Of a DNA stretch of 64,000 nt, positions 18,875 to 28,757 are shown piece after piece. Numbering within the stretch: position 1 is the first letter of the stretch; each line of letters begins with the position of its first letter. Source of the DNA: Methylorubrum extorquens (GTDB lineage Bacteria; Pseudomonadota; Alphaproteobacteria; Rhizobiales; Beijerinckiaceae); assembly GCF_024169925.1 (NCBI RefSeq), contig NZ_JALJXF010000001.1:1680001-1744000 (forward strand). Direction: 5' to 3'. The translations under genes were made by a program, and so were the position numbers. Under the pieces are notes generated by a model. It saw nothing but the letters and a program-made list of their open reading frames with translations. It was not told the DNA's origin and did no database searches.

Positions 18875-19276
18875 TCACCGTATTCCGGGATCGGCGGCCT
18901 CGGCCTCGGGCGTCGTCAGGTAGTAATGCCTGAGCAGGTAGAGCGAGGCTCCGGTCATCGGTCCCTGCTCGGTCGTCACCGCGTTGAGGTCGTCGCTGGC
19001 GCCGAAATGGCAAACGAGGAAGCGGGGCCGGGTCGCCTCGGCCTTCGCGAGCCCACCGGCCGAGCCCGTGAGGCGGTAATCGACCCGCACGCTGCCGCTT
19101 CTCGCGCCCGATCCCACCCGTAAGAGGTCGATCGCGGCGCCGGGCGGGGCGAGCGCCGGCACCGCCCGGCGGCAGAGCGTCGCCCGGCGCGCGTCGAGCG
19201 CCGTGTCGCAGCCGAATCCGGCCGCGAGCCAGAGGATGACCGCGCCCGCCAGCGCCGCCCGCTCGATGCGGATCAA
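18875..19276 (-). CDS. Hypothetical exported or anchored protein
   Basis: An unrecognised 133-residue protein. It begins (TTG start) with RIERAALAGAVILWLAAGFGCDT, a hydrophobic segment followed by a Cys that could be a lipobox. The rest is a small domain with paired cysteines (LCRRAVP and VCHFG). It ends 26 bases from hemB on the same strand and may be its co-transcribed neighbour downstream. Composition matches the surroundings. Confidence 0.65.
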   Translation of the reverse strand: MIRIERAALAGAVILWLAAGFGCDTALDARRATLCRRAVPALAPPGAAIDLLRVGSGARSGSVRVDYRLTGSAGGLAKAEATRPRFLVCHFGASDDLNAVTTEQGPMTGASLYLLRHYYLTTPEAEAADPGIR

Positions 19277-19301
19277 GGCCGTCGCGCCTGGGGTCGGGCC
19301 G

Positions 19302-21015
<1,714 letters not shown>

Positions 21016-22176
21016 ATGTCGGGTGGGCAAAAGGCCTCGCAACAACAAGCCTTGCAACGGGACGTGCGCGAGCTGTCGGCCGAGCCCGAGATCGTGTTCG
21101 AGACCCGCGGCGAGGCCGGGCTGATCACCCTGACACGGCCGAAGGCGCTCAATGCCCTCACGCTGCCGATGGTGGAGGCGATGCACCGCCAGCTCCGGGC
21201 CTGGGCGGGGGATGCGCGGGTCAGCCGGGTCGTGGTGCGGGGCTCCGGCGGGCGCGCCTTCTGCGCGGGCGGCGACATCCGCCAGATCCACGCCCTCGGC
21301 AAGGCCGGGCGCCATGCCGACGTGATGGCGTTCTGGCGCGGGGAATACTGGCTCGACGCCACGGTGAAGTCCTACCCGAAGCCCTACATCGCGCTGATCG
21401 AAGGGATCGTGATGGGCGGCGGCGTCGGCATCTCGCTGCACGGCGACGTGCGGGTCGCGGCCGGGAATTACAGCTTCGCCATGCCCGAGACCGGCATCGG
21501 CTTCTTCCCGGATGTCGGCGCGACCTACGCCCTGCCGCGCCTGCCCGGCTGCACCGGGCGCTACCTCGCGCTGACGGGCGCGCGGATCGGCGCGGGCGAC
21601 GCGCTCGCCGTCGGCCTCGCGACCCACACGGCGCAGGCTGAAGACTTCGAGACCATCATCGAGCGGCTGGCGGGGGGAGGGGCGATCGCCCGCGCCTTCG
21701 ACGGCCTCGATGCGCCGGAGACGGAGACCGGTCCCCTCGTCGCCGAGCGGGCGCTGATCGACGCCTGCTTCTCCGCCGACACCGTCACGGAGGTGCTCGC
21801 CCGGCTCGACGCGTCGGCGCGGGACGGCTCCGCCTTCGCGAAAGCGACCGCGACGACGATCCGCACCCGCTCACCCACCAGCCTGACCATCGCCCTGGCG
21901 CAGATGCGCCGCGGAGCCGGCTTGAGCTTTGCCGAGGCGATTCTGGCGGAGTACCGGCTGTGCGAGCGGGTGATGCGCGGGCATGATTTCTACGAGGGCG
22001 TGCGAGCGGTGATCGTCGACAAGGACAACCGGCCGGCCTGGCAACCCGCGACCCTGGACGCGGTCGATGCCGGGGCGATCGAGGCCGCCTTCGGCCCGCT
22101 CGACGGCCCCGAGCCGCTCTTCGACGGCAGCCAGGGCCCGCACGAAGCGGCGCCTGCCGTGGAGGCACGGTCGTGA
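21016..22176 (+). CDS. 3-hydroxyisobutyryl-CoA hydrolase (enoyl-CoA hydratase fold)
   Basis: A 386-residue crotonase-fold enzyme. Oxyanion-hole motifs are GRAFCAGGDIRQIH (about 80-93) and EGIVMGGGVGISLHGDVRVA (about 130-149). The segment SFAMPETGIGFFPDVGATYALPRLPG and the extended C-terminus set it apart from simple enoyl-CoA hydratases and match HIBCH, the valine-degradation thioesterase. The start ATG (MSGGQKAS) follows GGTGGAG. Its stop overlaps the GTG start of the next gene, so the pair is translationally coupled. A close paralogue with another acyl-CoA substrate cannot be excluded. Confidence 0.88.
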   Translation: MSGGQKASQQQALQRDVRELSAEPEIVFETRGEAGLITLTRPKALNALTLPMVEAMHRQLRAWAGDARVSRVVVRGSGGRAFCAGGDIRQIHALGKAGRHADVMAFWRGEYWLDATVKSYPKPYIALIEGIVMGGGVGISLHGDVRVAAGNYSFAMPETGIGFFPDVGATYALPRLPGCTGRYLALTGARIGAGDALAVGLATHTAQAEDFETIIERLAGGGAIARAFDGLDAPETETGPLVAERALIDACFSADTVTEVLARLDASARDGSAFAKATATTIRTRSPTSLTIALAQMRRGAGLSFAEAILAEYRLCERVMRGHDFYEGVRAVIVDKDNRPAWQPATLDAVDAGAIEAAFGPLDGPEPLFDGSQGPHEAAPAVEARS

Positions 22177-22640
22177 GGGCGCTCGCCAAGGTCGGCTCGA
22201 CGCTCGATGGGCGCGGACGCCCGAGCGCCGGGGCCGGCGACCGGATCGAGGGCACCGCGCCGCGGGCGCAGACCCGCTGGGACGTGGTGCTTGTCTGGTT
22301 CATGCGTATCACCGCGCTGGTCTGGCTCGTCAAAGGACTCGCGACCTGGGGCGAGATCCTCGATCTGATTCCCGGCCGGACGCCGTTCGCCGACCTGCCG
22401 ATGGGACGGCAATCGGCGATCGTCTACTTTGCGGTAATCGACTTCGTGGCCGCGGTCGGCCTGTGGCTGACGAGCGCCTGGGGCGGCGTGGTCTGGCTGC
22501 TCGCCGCGACCTCGGCGCTGACGCTGGCGCTGCTGACGCCGCAGCTCCTGCCGATGTCGGTGCCGGTGATCGCAGTGCAGGCAAGCATTGTCGCTGTTTA
22601 CTTCGTGTTATCCTGGCTGGCGGCGCGCGATGTAGGCTGA
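22173..22640 (+). CDS. DUF6163 family membrane protein
   Basis: A 155-residue protein with about four hydrophobic helices after a 35-residue cytosolic lead (WDVVLVWFMRITALVWLVKGLATWGEIL is the first). It matches what I recall of DUF6163 proteins, which in Rhizobiales sit beside the LdtR regulator as here. The function is unknown. The GTG start overlaps the stop codon of the preceding hydrolase gene (GTGA). Confidence 0.72.
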   Translation: MRALAKVGSTLDGRGRPSAGAGDRIEGTAPRAQTRWDVVLVWFMRITALVWLVKGLATWGEILDLIPGRTPFADLPMGRQSAIVYFAVIDFVAAVGLWLTSAWGGVVWLLAATSALTLALLTPQLLPMSVPVIAVQASIVAVYFVLSWLAARDVG

Positions 22641-22671
22641 ACAAGAGGTCAACATCATCGTTTCATTTTGC

Positions 22672-22691
22672 ATTTACCGACAGAAGTAAAT
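22672..22691. promoter_or_regulatory. Inverted repeat, candidate LdtR operator
   Basis: A perfect inverted repeat ATTTAC-N8-GTAAAT in an AT-rich pocket 110 bases upstream of ldtR. MarR-type regulators often bind such sites in their own promoter; autoregulation is an inference only. Confidence 0.35.
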
Positions 22692-22801
22692 CGCGAGTTC
22701 ATCCTGTCGCTTAAATCGGCTTTCATCGGTGGGGGCTAGGTTCACCTCATAAGCGAGGCCGGCCAGCAAGAGCCGGCACGAACCGACAGGAAGGCACCAC
22801 G

Positions 22802-23320
22802 ATGAGCACGAAGGCCGCCAACACCGCCCTCAAGACCACCGACGCCGCCCCGGAGCTTCAGGGCGCCGCCGGCTCCTATCTCGAGGCGCTGCACCTCGTG
22901 GAGCGGCTGCACCGCCGCCTCCTCGACGTCATCAAGGACGAGTTCGACCGGCGCGGCCGCGAGGACGTCAACAGCGTCCAGGCGCTGCTGCTCTACAACA
23001 TCGGCGACAAGGAGCTGACCGCGAGCGAGCTGCGCTCGAAGGGCTACTATCTCGGCTCGAACGTGTCCTACAACGTCAAGAAGCTGGTCGAGGCCGGCTT
23101 CCTGCACCACGCCCGCTCCAAGACCGACCGGCGCTCGGTGCGTATCAGCCTGACCCCGAAGGGCCGCGAGATCCACGACCTGATCCAGGGCCTCTACGAC
23201 AAGCACGCCCGCACGATCCAGCCGATCGGCGGCATCTCCGAGGACGATTTCGGCCGCCTCAACCTCGCGCTGTCCCGCTTGGAGCGCTTCTGGACCGACC
23301 AGATCCGCTACCGTCTCTGA
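22802..23320 (+). CDS. ldtR: MarR-family transcriptional regulator LdtR
   Basis: A 172-residue winged-helix regulator. The sequence AAGSYLEALHLVERLHRRLLDVIKDEF, then the HTH with ELTASELRSKGYYLGSNVSYNVKKLVEAGFL (recognition helix about 80-95) and the wing KTDRRSVRISLT, closely follow the LdtR group of Rhizobiales, described in Liberibacter as a regulator of an L,D-transpeptidase gene and cell-wall stress. AGGAAGG precedes the ATG. A strong terminator follows directly, so it ends its transcript. The upstream DUF6163 gene is probably not in the same unit, given the 160-base AT-rich gap with an inverted repeat. Confidence 0.88.
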   Translation: MSTKAANTALKTTDAAPELQGAAGSYLEALHLVERLHRRLLDVIKDEFDRRGREDVNSVQALLLYNIGDKELTASELRSKGYYLGSNVSYNVKKLVEAGFLHHARSKTDRRSVRISLTPKGREIHDLIQGLYDKHARTIQPIGGISEDDFGRLNLALSRLERFWTDQIRYRL

Positions 23321-23340
23321 GCAAGGCACCGGGACATCGA

Positions 23341-23395
23341 AAGCAGGAAGGCCGGAGGGTTCTGTCGCGAACCCTCCGGCCTTCCTGCTTTTTCG
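23341..23395 (+). terminator. Rho-independent terminator of ldtR
   Basis: A perfect long hairpin: AAGCAGGAAGGCCGGAGGGTT pairs with AACCCTCCGGCCTTCCTGCTT around a short loop, followed by TTTTT. Confidence 0.93.
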
Positions 23396-23413
23396 TCGCG
23401 TCGCACCGCAAAC

Positions 23414-23444
23414 GAAAAGGGCGCCGCCCTCTCAGGCAGCGCCC
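23414..23444 (-). terminator. Terminator downstream of the pqqA pair
   Basis: Read on the - strand: GGGGCGCTGCC, loop TGAGA, GGGCGGCGCCC (one G-T wobble), then TTTTCG. It lies 35 bases after the stop of the second pqqA and closes the operon before ldtR's own terminator. Confidence 0.75.
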
Positions 23445-23478
23445 CTGGTCTCACCGGATCGAGTCCAGCAACGCCTTC

Positions 23479-23568
23479 TTAGTTGAAGGTGTCGATCTCA
23501 GCGGACTCGTAGGAGGTGACTTCCATGCCGACGCAGATCTCGGCAACGACGGGAGCGGACCACTTCAT
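23479..23568 (-). CDS. pqqA: PQQ precursor peptide PqqA, downstream copy
   Basis: A 29-residue peptide starting MKWSAPVVAEICVGM and ending EVTSYESAEIDTFN. The Glu16 and Tyr20 of EVTSY are the two residues that PqqE crosslinks and that become pyrroloquinoline quinone. AGGAG lies eight bases before the ATG. The peptide is identical to that of the copy at 23631-23720, with five nucleotide differences, all synonymous. No pqqB, C, D or E gene is in this window, so processing would be in trans. The peptide closely resembles the PqqA of Methylobacterium extorquens as I recall it. Confidence 0.95.
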   Translation of the reverse strand: MKWSAPVVAEICVGMEVTSYESAEIDTFN

Positions 23569-23630
23569 GATGTTTCTCCTGGTAGACGAAAATGATGAGA
23601 ACCGAACCAGCCTAAGCTGGCGACGCCTTC

Positions 23631-23720
23631 TTAGTTGAAGGTGTCGATCTCGGCGGACTCGTAGGACGTGACTTCCATGCCGACGCAGATCTCGGCAACA
23701 ACGGGGGCAGACCACTTCAT
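23631..23720 (-). CDS. pqqA: PQQ precursor peptide PqqA, upstream copy
   Basis: The second 29-residue PqqA, same peptide sequence, 152 bases upstream of the other copy. Start ATG with AGGAG eight bases before it. The repeated unit extends nine bases past the stop codon (ACGCCTTCT), which points to a local tandem duplication. Codon changes between the copies: Ala GCT/GCC (two sites), Thr ACC/ACG, Val GTC/GTT and Ser TCC/TCT. The 62-base spacer has its own ribosome-binding site for the downstream copy and a small hairpin CCAGC/GCTGG. The downstream terminator closes both, so they form a two-gene operon. Confidence 0.95.
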   Translation of the reverse strand: MKWSAPVVAEICVGMEVTSYESAEIDTFN

Positions 23721-23829
23721 GGCGTGTCTCCTGATGAGGTTTTGAATACGAAGGTCGGTCTTTCAACCGGCCCGACCTCGAACTGAGGTGGACCGTTCGT
23801 GTGCCCGGTCCCTCGTGTTCGACGCCCTT

Positions 23830-23859
23830 GATATAGACAATCCGTTGGGCGCAATTCAA
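23830..23859 (-). promoter_or_regulatory. Candidate promoter of the pqqA operon
   Basis: On the - strand TTGAAT, an 18-base spacer and TATATC lie in the correct order, about 110 bases before the first pqqA start. The region is AT-rich relative to the neighbourhood. This leaves a leader of roughly 100 bases. Confidence 0.5.
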
Positions 23860-24199
23860 GCGGGCCCTACACTTATATTTCTCATAGATTGCTCTCAGAA
23901 ACGCCCAGGCCGACGGTTGAGAGCAGCATCTTTTTGCAGGATGCGCGAAAAAGTGCTGGCCTATCAGGGATATGGTGCCGGTGACCGCGATTCACAAGCG
24001 CAATGGCCAGGACGGTTCGCACGATTTTTTGCCGATTTATCCCGACCATTTTTATCGGATGGCAGCGGCTCCGGACCTGTGCCGGTACGTGCGAGGGCAG
24101 CCTTAGCGTGAGCCCGTGCCGATGCGCCCGCTCTTGTGATGCCGGGGGCGATGCGGCAAAGCGAGGCTCTCGCGCGCACACGACTTCGAGAGCCCCGAA
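23860..24199. other. Intergenic region upstream of serS, AT-rich
   Basis: About 340 bases between the pqqA promoter and serS. Several T- and A-rich tracts occur at 23872-23940 and 24022-24062 (for example CGATTTTTTGCCG and CCATTTTTATCGG). No coding frame or clear hairpin. It presumably carries the serS promoter. Confidence 0.5.
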
Positions 24200-25576
24200 A
24201 TGCACGACATCCGCGCCATCCGCGAGAACCCGGAGGCCTTCGACCGCGATCTGGAGCGCCGCGGCCTCGCCCCCCTGAGCGCCGAGCTGATCGCCCTCGA
24301 CGACGCCCGCAAGGGCGCGGTCTCGGCGGCGCAGGCGGCCCAGGAGCGGCGGAACGCGCTGTCCAAGGAGATTGGCGCCGCCAAGAAGGCCAAGGACGAG
24401 GCCCGCGCGACCGAGTTGATGGCCGAGGTCGCCCGCCTGAAGGAAGAGGCACCGGGCCTCGAAGCCGCGCAGGGCGAGGCAGGAAAAGCCCTCGACGCGC
24501 GCCTTGCCGCGATCCCGAACCGTCCGAAGGAGGACGTGCCCCCCGGCGCCGACGAGCACGGCAATGTCGAGTACCGCCGCTTCGAGTCCTCCCGTGAGCG
24601 CCTGGAGCAAGGCCGCCAGCACTTCGAGCTCGGCGAGGCCACCGGGCTGATGGATTTCGAGGCGGCCGCGAAACTCTCCGGCTCGCGCTTCGTCGTGCTG
24701 AAGGGCCAGCTCGCCCGGCTGGAGCGGGCGCTCGGCCAGTTCATGCTCGACCTGCACACGGGCGAGCACGGTTATTTAGAAGTTGCGCCGCCGATTCTAG
24801 TTCGGTCGCGCTCGATGTTCGGCACCGCCCAGCTTCCGAAATTTGAAGAAGATCAATATCTCTCTTATGCCAAAACTACGTTGAATGAGGCAGTTGGCGC
24901 ATTTAGCGATGACGTAGACATAGTGAGGAACGAGCGGACAGGTGGTCAGGAAGCGTTCGAAAAATACTGGCTGATCCCCACCGCCGAAGTCCCGCTCACC
25001 AACCTCGTGCGCGAAAGCATCCTGGCCGAGGACGAACTCCCCCTGCGCTTCACCGCGCTCACCCCGTGCTTCCGCGCGGAGGCCGGGGCGGCGGGGCGCG
25101 ACACCCGCGGCATGCTGCGCCAGCACCAGTTCAACAAGGTCGAGCTGGTCTCGATCACCGCGCCCGAAAAGTCGGCCGAGGAGCACGAGCGGATGCTCGC
25201 CTGCGCCGAGGCGGTCCTCAAGAAACTCGACCTGACCTATCGCGTCATGACGCTCTGCACCGGCGACATGGGCTTTGCCAGCCAGAAGACCTACGACATC
25301 GAGGTCTGGGTGCCGGGCCAGCAGACGTATCGCGAGATCTCGTCCTGCTCGGTCTGCGGCGAGTTCCAGGCGCGGCGGATGAATGCGCGCTACCGGGCGA
25401 AAGAGGGCAGGGGGGTCGGCTTCGTCCACACCCTGAACGGCTCGGGCGTCGCGGTCGGCCGCGCCCTGATCGCCGTGATGGAGAACTACCAGAACGCCGA
25501 CGGCAGCGTCACGATCCCGTCGGCGCTCCAGCCCTACATGGGCGGCCTGAACCGGATCGAGGGACCGAACCACTGA
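24200..25576 (+). CDS. serS: Seryl-tRNA synthetase, with an AT-rich internal patch
   Basis: A 458-residue class II synthetase charging tRNA-Ser. The N-terminal antiparallel coiled coil spans about 28-105. The catalytic core has [22 protein letters not shown], motif 2 [24 protein letters not shown] and motif 3 [22 protein letters not shown]. The length exceeds the usual 425-430 because about 20 extra residues lie between QLPKF and YWLIPTAEV (approximately residues 215-255). The DNA for this part (24841-24960) is about 46% GC with rare AT-ending codons, while the flanks are near 70%, suggesting a foreign segment was recombined in. The frame is intact and catalytic motifs are preserved. It overlaps surE by TGATG. 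Confidence 0.96.
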   Translation: MHDIRAIRENPEAFDRDLERRGLAPLSAELIALDDARKGAVSAAQAAQERRNALSKEIGAAKKAKDEARATELMAEVARLKEEAPGLEAAQGEAGKALDARLAAIPNRPKEDVPPGADEHGNVEYRRFESSRERLEQGRQHFELGEATGLMDFEAAAKLSGSRFVVLKGQLARLERALGQFMLDLHTGEHGYLEVAPPILVRSRSMFGTAQLPKFEEDQYLSYAKTTLNEAVGAFSDDVDIVRNERTGGQEAFEKYWLIPTAEVPLTNLVRESILAEDELPLRFTALTPCFRAEAGAAGRDTRGMLRQHQFNKVELVSITAPEKSAEEHERMLACAEAVLKKLDLTYRVMTLCTGDMGFASQKTYDIEVWVPGQQTYREISSCSVCGEFQARRMNARYRAKEGRGVGFVHTLNGSGVAVGRALIAVMENYQNADGSVTIPSALQPYMGGLNRIEGPNH

Positions 25577-26340
25577 TGCGCATCCTGGTCACGAACGACG
25601 ACGGCATCCACGCGCCGGGCCTGGAGACGCTGGAAGGCATCGCCCGCGCGCTCAGCGACGACGTCTGGGTGGTGGCGCCCGAGACCGATCAATCGGGCGT
25701 CTCGCACTCGCTCTCGCTCAATGATCCGCTACGCCTGCGCCAGATCGCGGAGAAGCGCTTCGCGGTGAAGGGCACGCCCTCGGACTGCATCATCATGGGG
25801 GTGGCCCACATCCTCAAGGACCATAAGCCCGATCTCGTGCTCTCCGGCGTCAACCGCGGCCAGAACGTGGCCGAGGACGTGACCTATTCCGGCACCATCG
25901 CCGGGGCGATGGAGGGCACGATCCTCGGCATCCGCTCGATCGCGCTGAGCCAAGCCTACGGCGCGGGCGGGCGGGCCAACCTGAAATGGGCCTGCGCCGC
26001 CGCGCACGGGCCGCGGGTGATCGAGAAGATCCTGGAGATCGGGATCGAGCCCGGCATCCTTGTCAACGTCAACTTCCCCGATTGCGAGCCGGAGGACGTG
26101 CAGGGCGTGGCGGTCTCGGCGCAGGGCCAGCGCAACCAGGCGCTCCTGCAGATCGACGCCCGCCATGACGGGCGCGGCAATCCCTATTTCTGGCTCGCCT
26201 TCGCCAAGGCGCGGTTCGAGCCCGGCAACGGCACCGATCTCAAGGCGATCGCCGAGAACCGCATCTCGGTGACGCCGCTGCGGCTCGACCTCACCGACGA
26301 ACCGGAACTCACCCGTTTCGCCGCGGCGTTCCGGGCGTGA
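25576..26340 (+). CDS. surE: 5'/3'-nucleotidase SurE
   Basis: A 254-residue metal-dependent phosphatase acting on nucleoside monophosphates. It has the start motif ILVTNDDGIHAPGL with the metal-binding DD (residues 8-9), a conserved Ser in QSGVSHSLSL (about 38-47), and SGVNRGQNVAEDVTYSGTIAGAMEG (about 91-115) with the Asn metal ligand. The length is normal. It starts inside the serS stop, and pcm follows after 24 bases, reproducing the widespread surE-pcm-nlpD order linked to stationary-phase maintenance. Confidence 0.97.
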   Translation: MRILVTNDDGIHAPGLETLEGIARALSDDVWVVAPETDQSGVSHSLSLNDPLRLRQIAEKRFAVKGTPSDCIIMGVAHILKDHKPDLVLSGVNRGQNVAEDVTYSGTIAGAMEGTILGIRSIALSQAYGAGGRANLKWACAAAHGPRVIEKILEIGIEPGILVNVNFPDCEPEDVQGVAVSAQGQRNQALLQIDARHDGRGNPYFWLAFAKARFEPGNGTDLKAIAENRISVTPLRLDLTDEPELTRFAAAFRA

Positions 26341-26364
26341 GCGGGGGCGGCCGTCCGGGCCCTC

Positions 26365-27063
26365 ATGCCGCCTGAGGCCCGAGAGCCCGACGAACGGGCC
26401 GACAGGCTGTCCGCAGGGCTGGCGGAGGCGACCGGCAACGCCGCCTTCGTGCTGGCCCTGCGCGAGCGGGGCGTGCGCGACACCGCCGTGCTGCGGGCGA
26501 TGGAGCAGGTGCCGCGCGAGCGCTTCGCGCCGCCGGCCCTGCGCCCCCATGCGCGGCGCGACATCGCCCTGCCGCTCGCCTGCGGCCAGACCATGACCGC
26601 ACCGAGTGTCGTCGCGCAGATGCTCGGCGCCCTTGACCTCGCCCCCGGCCAGCGCGTGCTGGAGGTCGGTACGGGCACAGGCTACGTCACCGCCCTGCTG
26701 GTGCGGCTCGGGGCCGCCCATGTGCGCAGCCTAGAGCGCTACGAGGGGCTCGCCCGCGCGGCGCGGGCGCATCTCGGGCCCGACCTCGCCAACGTGACCG
26801 TCGAGACCCATGACGGGCTCGCACCCGAAGTCGTGCGGGGCGGAAGCTACGACCGCATCCTCGTCAACGGCAGCCTCGCCGCGCTGCCGCCGCACCTGCC
26901 CGCCGCGCTCAAATCCGGCGGCCGGCTGGTGGCGGGCCATTGGACCGGGCGGGGGAGCCGGCTCGTGACGCTGACCCGCGACAGCGCGGCCGCCTACGCC
27001 CGGACGGAAGGGGCGGCCCTGCGCCTCGGCCCCCTGACGCCGGGGCGTGCGCTGGGCTCCTAG
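26365..27063 (+). CDS. pcm: Protein-L-isoaspartate O-methyltransferase
   Basis: A 232-residue enzyme that methylates isoaspartyl residues in damaged proteins using S-adenosylmethionine. It has PRERFAPPALRPHARRDIALP, GQTMTAPSVVAQML (about 74-87) and the SAM motif RVLEVGTGTGYVTALLVRLGA (about 97-117). The C-terminus is slightly shorter than in E. coli. It is placed between surE and nlpD. Confidence 0.93.
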   Translation: MPPEAREPDERADRLSAGLAEATGNAAFVLALRERGVRDTAVLRAMEQVPRERFAPPALRPHARRDIALPLACGQTMTAPSVVAQMLGALDLAPGQRVLEVGTGTGYVTALLVRLGAAHVRSLERYEGLARAARAHLGPDLANVTVETHDGLAPEVVRGGSYDRILVNGSLAALPPHLPAALKSGGRLVAGHWTGRGSRLVTLTRDSAAAYARTEGAALRLGPLTPGRALGS

Positions 27064-27267
27064 CGGCCCGACCAACGGTTCGGCGCGTGCGCGTCGCGGG
27101 GAGGTCTCGCCCGCTCGGACGCGCAATCGGCCCCGTTGCCAGACTTCCTCAACCTTTACGGAACCCGCGCGAAACCGATCCCCGCGACGATCTCGGGAAC
27201 GGTTGCTTAACCTGAATCCCGTTTGAATAGCTCATCACGTTGCGTCAGTGTTCAAGCGGGTGCGTCG

Positions 27268-28611
27268 ATGCGGGTTCGGGGGAAAAGACTGGGCTTGAGG
27301 ACGCTTTCGCGCTTCGCCCTCATCGGTATGATCGGCGGTGGCACCGCTGCCTGTTCGTCGGACGCCTCGCGTCTCGGCGATCCCTTCACCAACCCGTTCG
27401 CCTCGCTGACGGGTGAGCCCTCGGCCACCGGCAGCCTGCCGGAAGACGGCGTGGACGGCGAGATGGCGCCGGCGCCTGCGATCCGCACGCCGCGCATCCA
27501 GTCGCAGGCGCTGCCCGCCCCAGGCCCGGCCCTGTCGCCGCGCCCCGGCGCGATCAGCGCCGCCCCGGCCGCACCGCGGACCGTGACCCGCGTCGCGACG
27601 GCCGAGCCGATCTCCGGCGGTATGGCGAGCAACGTGGCCGGCCTGAACCCCGATGCGGGCCGTGCGATGACGCCGCGCGCCTCCGCCCCGGCGCCGCAGC
27701 CCAAGCTCCAGTTCGGCAAGCCCGTCGACAAGGCTGCCGAGAAACGTGCCGCCGAGGCCGCAGCCGCGAAGGCCACCGAGGCCCGCCGCGACGCCGAGCG
27801 GCAGGCCGCCGCCGCCAAGGTCGCCGAGGCCAAGGCGGCCGAAGCCAAGGCCGCGGAGAAGGCCGCGCAGTCGAGGAAGCTCTCCGACGCCAAAGCGGCC
27901 GAGGCGAAGAAGGCGGCGGAGGCCGCCAAGCATCCGCGTCCGGGCCAGAAGGGGCCTGAGAAGGTCGCCAAGGCCGAGACGAAGGTCGATCCGAAGGATG
28001 CGGCCAAGGAGGCTGCGAAGGCGGACGCCGCCCGCAAGGCCGAAGCCGAGGCCAAGCAGGCCAAGGCGGACGCCGCCAAGAAGCTCGCCGAGGCCCGCGC
28101 CGCGGAGACGGCGGCGAAAGCTGCCGCCAAGGAGAGCAAGGAGGCCGCCAAGGCTTCCGCGAAGGACACGGCGCCGGCTGCCCCCGTGAAGGTCGCCAGC
28201 GCCGATGCGGCGGCCCCAATCCCGGCCGCCGCCCCGGCAGCCCCGGCCGAGTCGTTCCGCTGGCCCGCCAAGGGCCGCATCATCAACGCCTACGGTTCGT
28301 CCGGCAACGAGGGCATCAACATCGCCGTGCCCGAGGGTACGCCGGTCAAGGCCGCCGAGGACGGCACCGTGGCCTATGCCGGCTCCGACGTGAAGGGCTA
28401 CGGCAAGCTGGTGCTGGTGCGGCACGGCAACGGCTACGTCTCGGCCTACGCCCATAACGGCGAGTTGGACGTGCGCCCCGGCGAGAAGGTGAAGCGCGGC
28501 CAGACCATCGCCAAGTCCGGCGCCACCGGCAACGTCACCTCGCCCCAGCTCCACTTCGAGCTGCGCAAGGGTGCAACCCCAGTCGATCCGATGCCCCATC
28601 TCGGCGGCTGA
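27268..28611 (+). CDS. nlpD: NlpD-like lipoprotein, LytM factor (M23 fold)
   Basis: A 447-residue predicted outer-membrane lipoprotein. The signal peptide ends at a lipobox-like GGGTAAC (about residue 26). An Ala/Pro-rich segment follows, then an unusually long Ala/Lys/Glu-rich charged helix region (about 155-310) and a LytM/M23 domain (about 330-445). The second zinc motif LHFELR is present. However, the first pair H...D of active enzymes is replaced by Asn residues (GNEGINIAVPEGT), as in E. coli NlpD, so it should activate an amidase rather than cut peptidoglycan itself. No LysM repeat was seen, unlike E. coli NlpD; the charged helix may substitute as a spacer. The ATG within GTCGATGCGGG was chosen over an upstream start without a signal peptide. 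Confidence 0.88.
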   Translation: MRVRGKRLGLRTLSRFALIGMIGGGTAACSSDASRLGDPFTNPFASLTGEPSATGSLPEDGVDGEMAPAPAIRTPRIQSQALPAPGPALSPRPGAISAAPAAPRTVTRVATAEPISGGMASNVAGLNPDAGRAMTPRASAPAPQPKLQFGKPVDKAAEKRAAEAAAAKATEARRDAERQAAAAKVAEAKAAEAKAAEKAAQSRKLSDAKAAEAKKAAEAAKHPRPGQKGPEKVAKAETKVDPKDAAKEAAKADAARKAEAEAKQAKADAAKKLAEARAAETAAKAAAKESKEAAKASAKDTAPAAPVKVASADAAAPIPAAAPAAPAESFRWPAKGRIINAYGSSGNEGINIAVPEGTPVKAAEDGTVAYAGSDVKGYGKLVLVRHGNGYVSAYAHNGELDVRPGEKVKRGQTIAKSGATGNVTSPQLHFELRKGATPVDPMPHLGG

Positions 28612-28631
28612 TCCTTTCTCCCGACATGAGA

Positions 28632-28671
28632 CGAAAACGGCGGCTCCGCGAGGAGCCGCCGTTTTCGTTTT
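28632..28671. terminator. Bidirectional terminator after nlpD
   Basis: A perfect hairpin CGAAAACGGCGGCTCC...GGAGCCGCCGTTTTCG with T-tracts on both strands (TTTTCGTTTTG downstream on +). It serves nlpD and, on the - strand, the convergent ATPase gene. A second C-rich/G-rich hairpin CCCCTCTCCCC...GGGGCGAGGGG follows at about 28699-28726. Confidence 0.88.
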
Positions 28672-28757
28672 GGGTCTCGTCGGCGCGGTCGGCACACCCC
28701 TCTCCCCGCCTGCGGGGCGAGGGGATACTCGGCAATCCGGTTGCGGGGACGAAAAAA

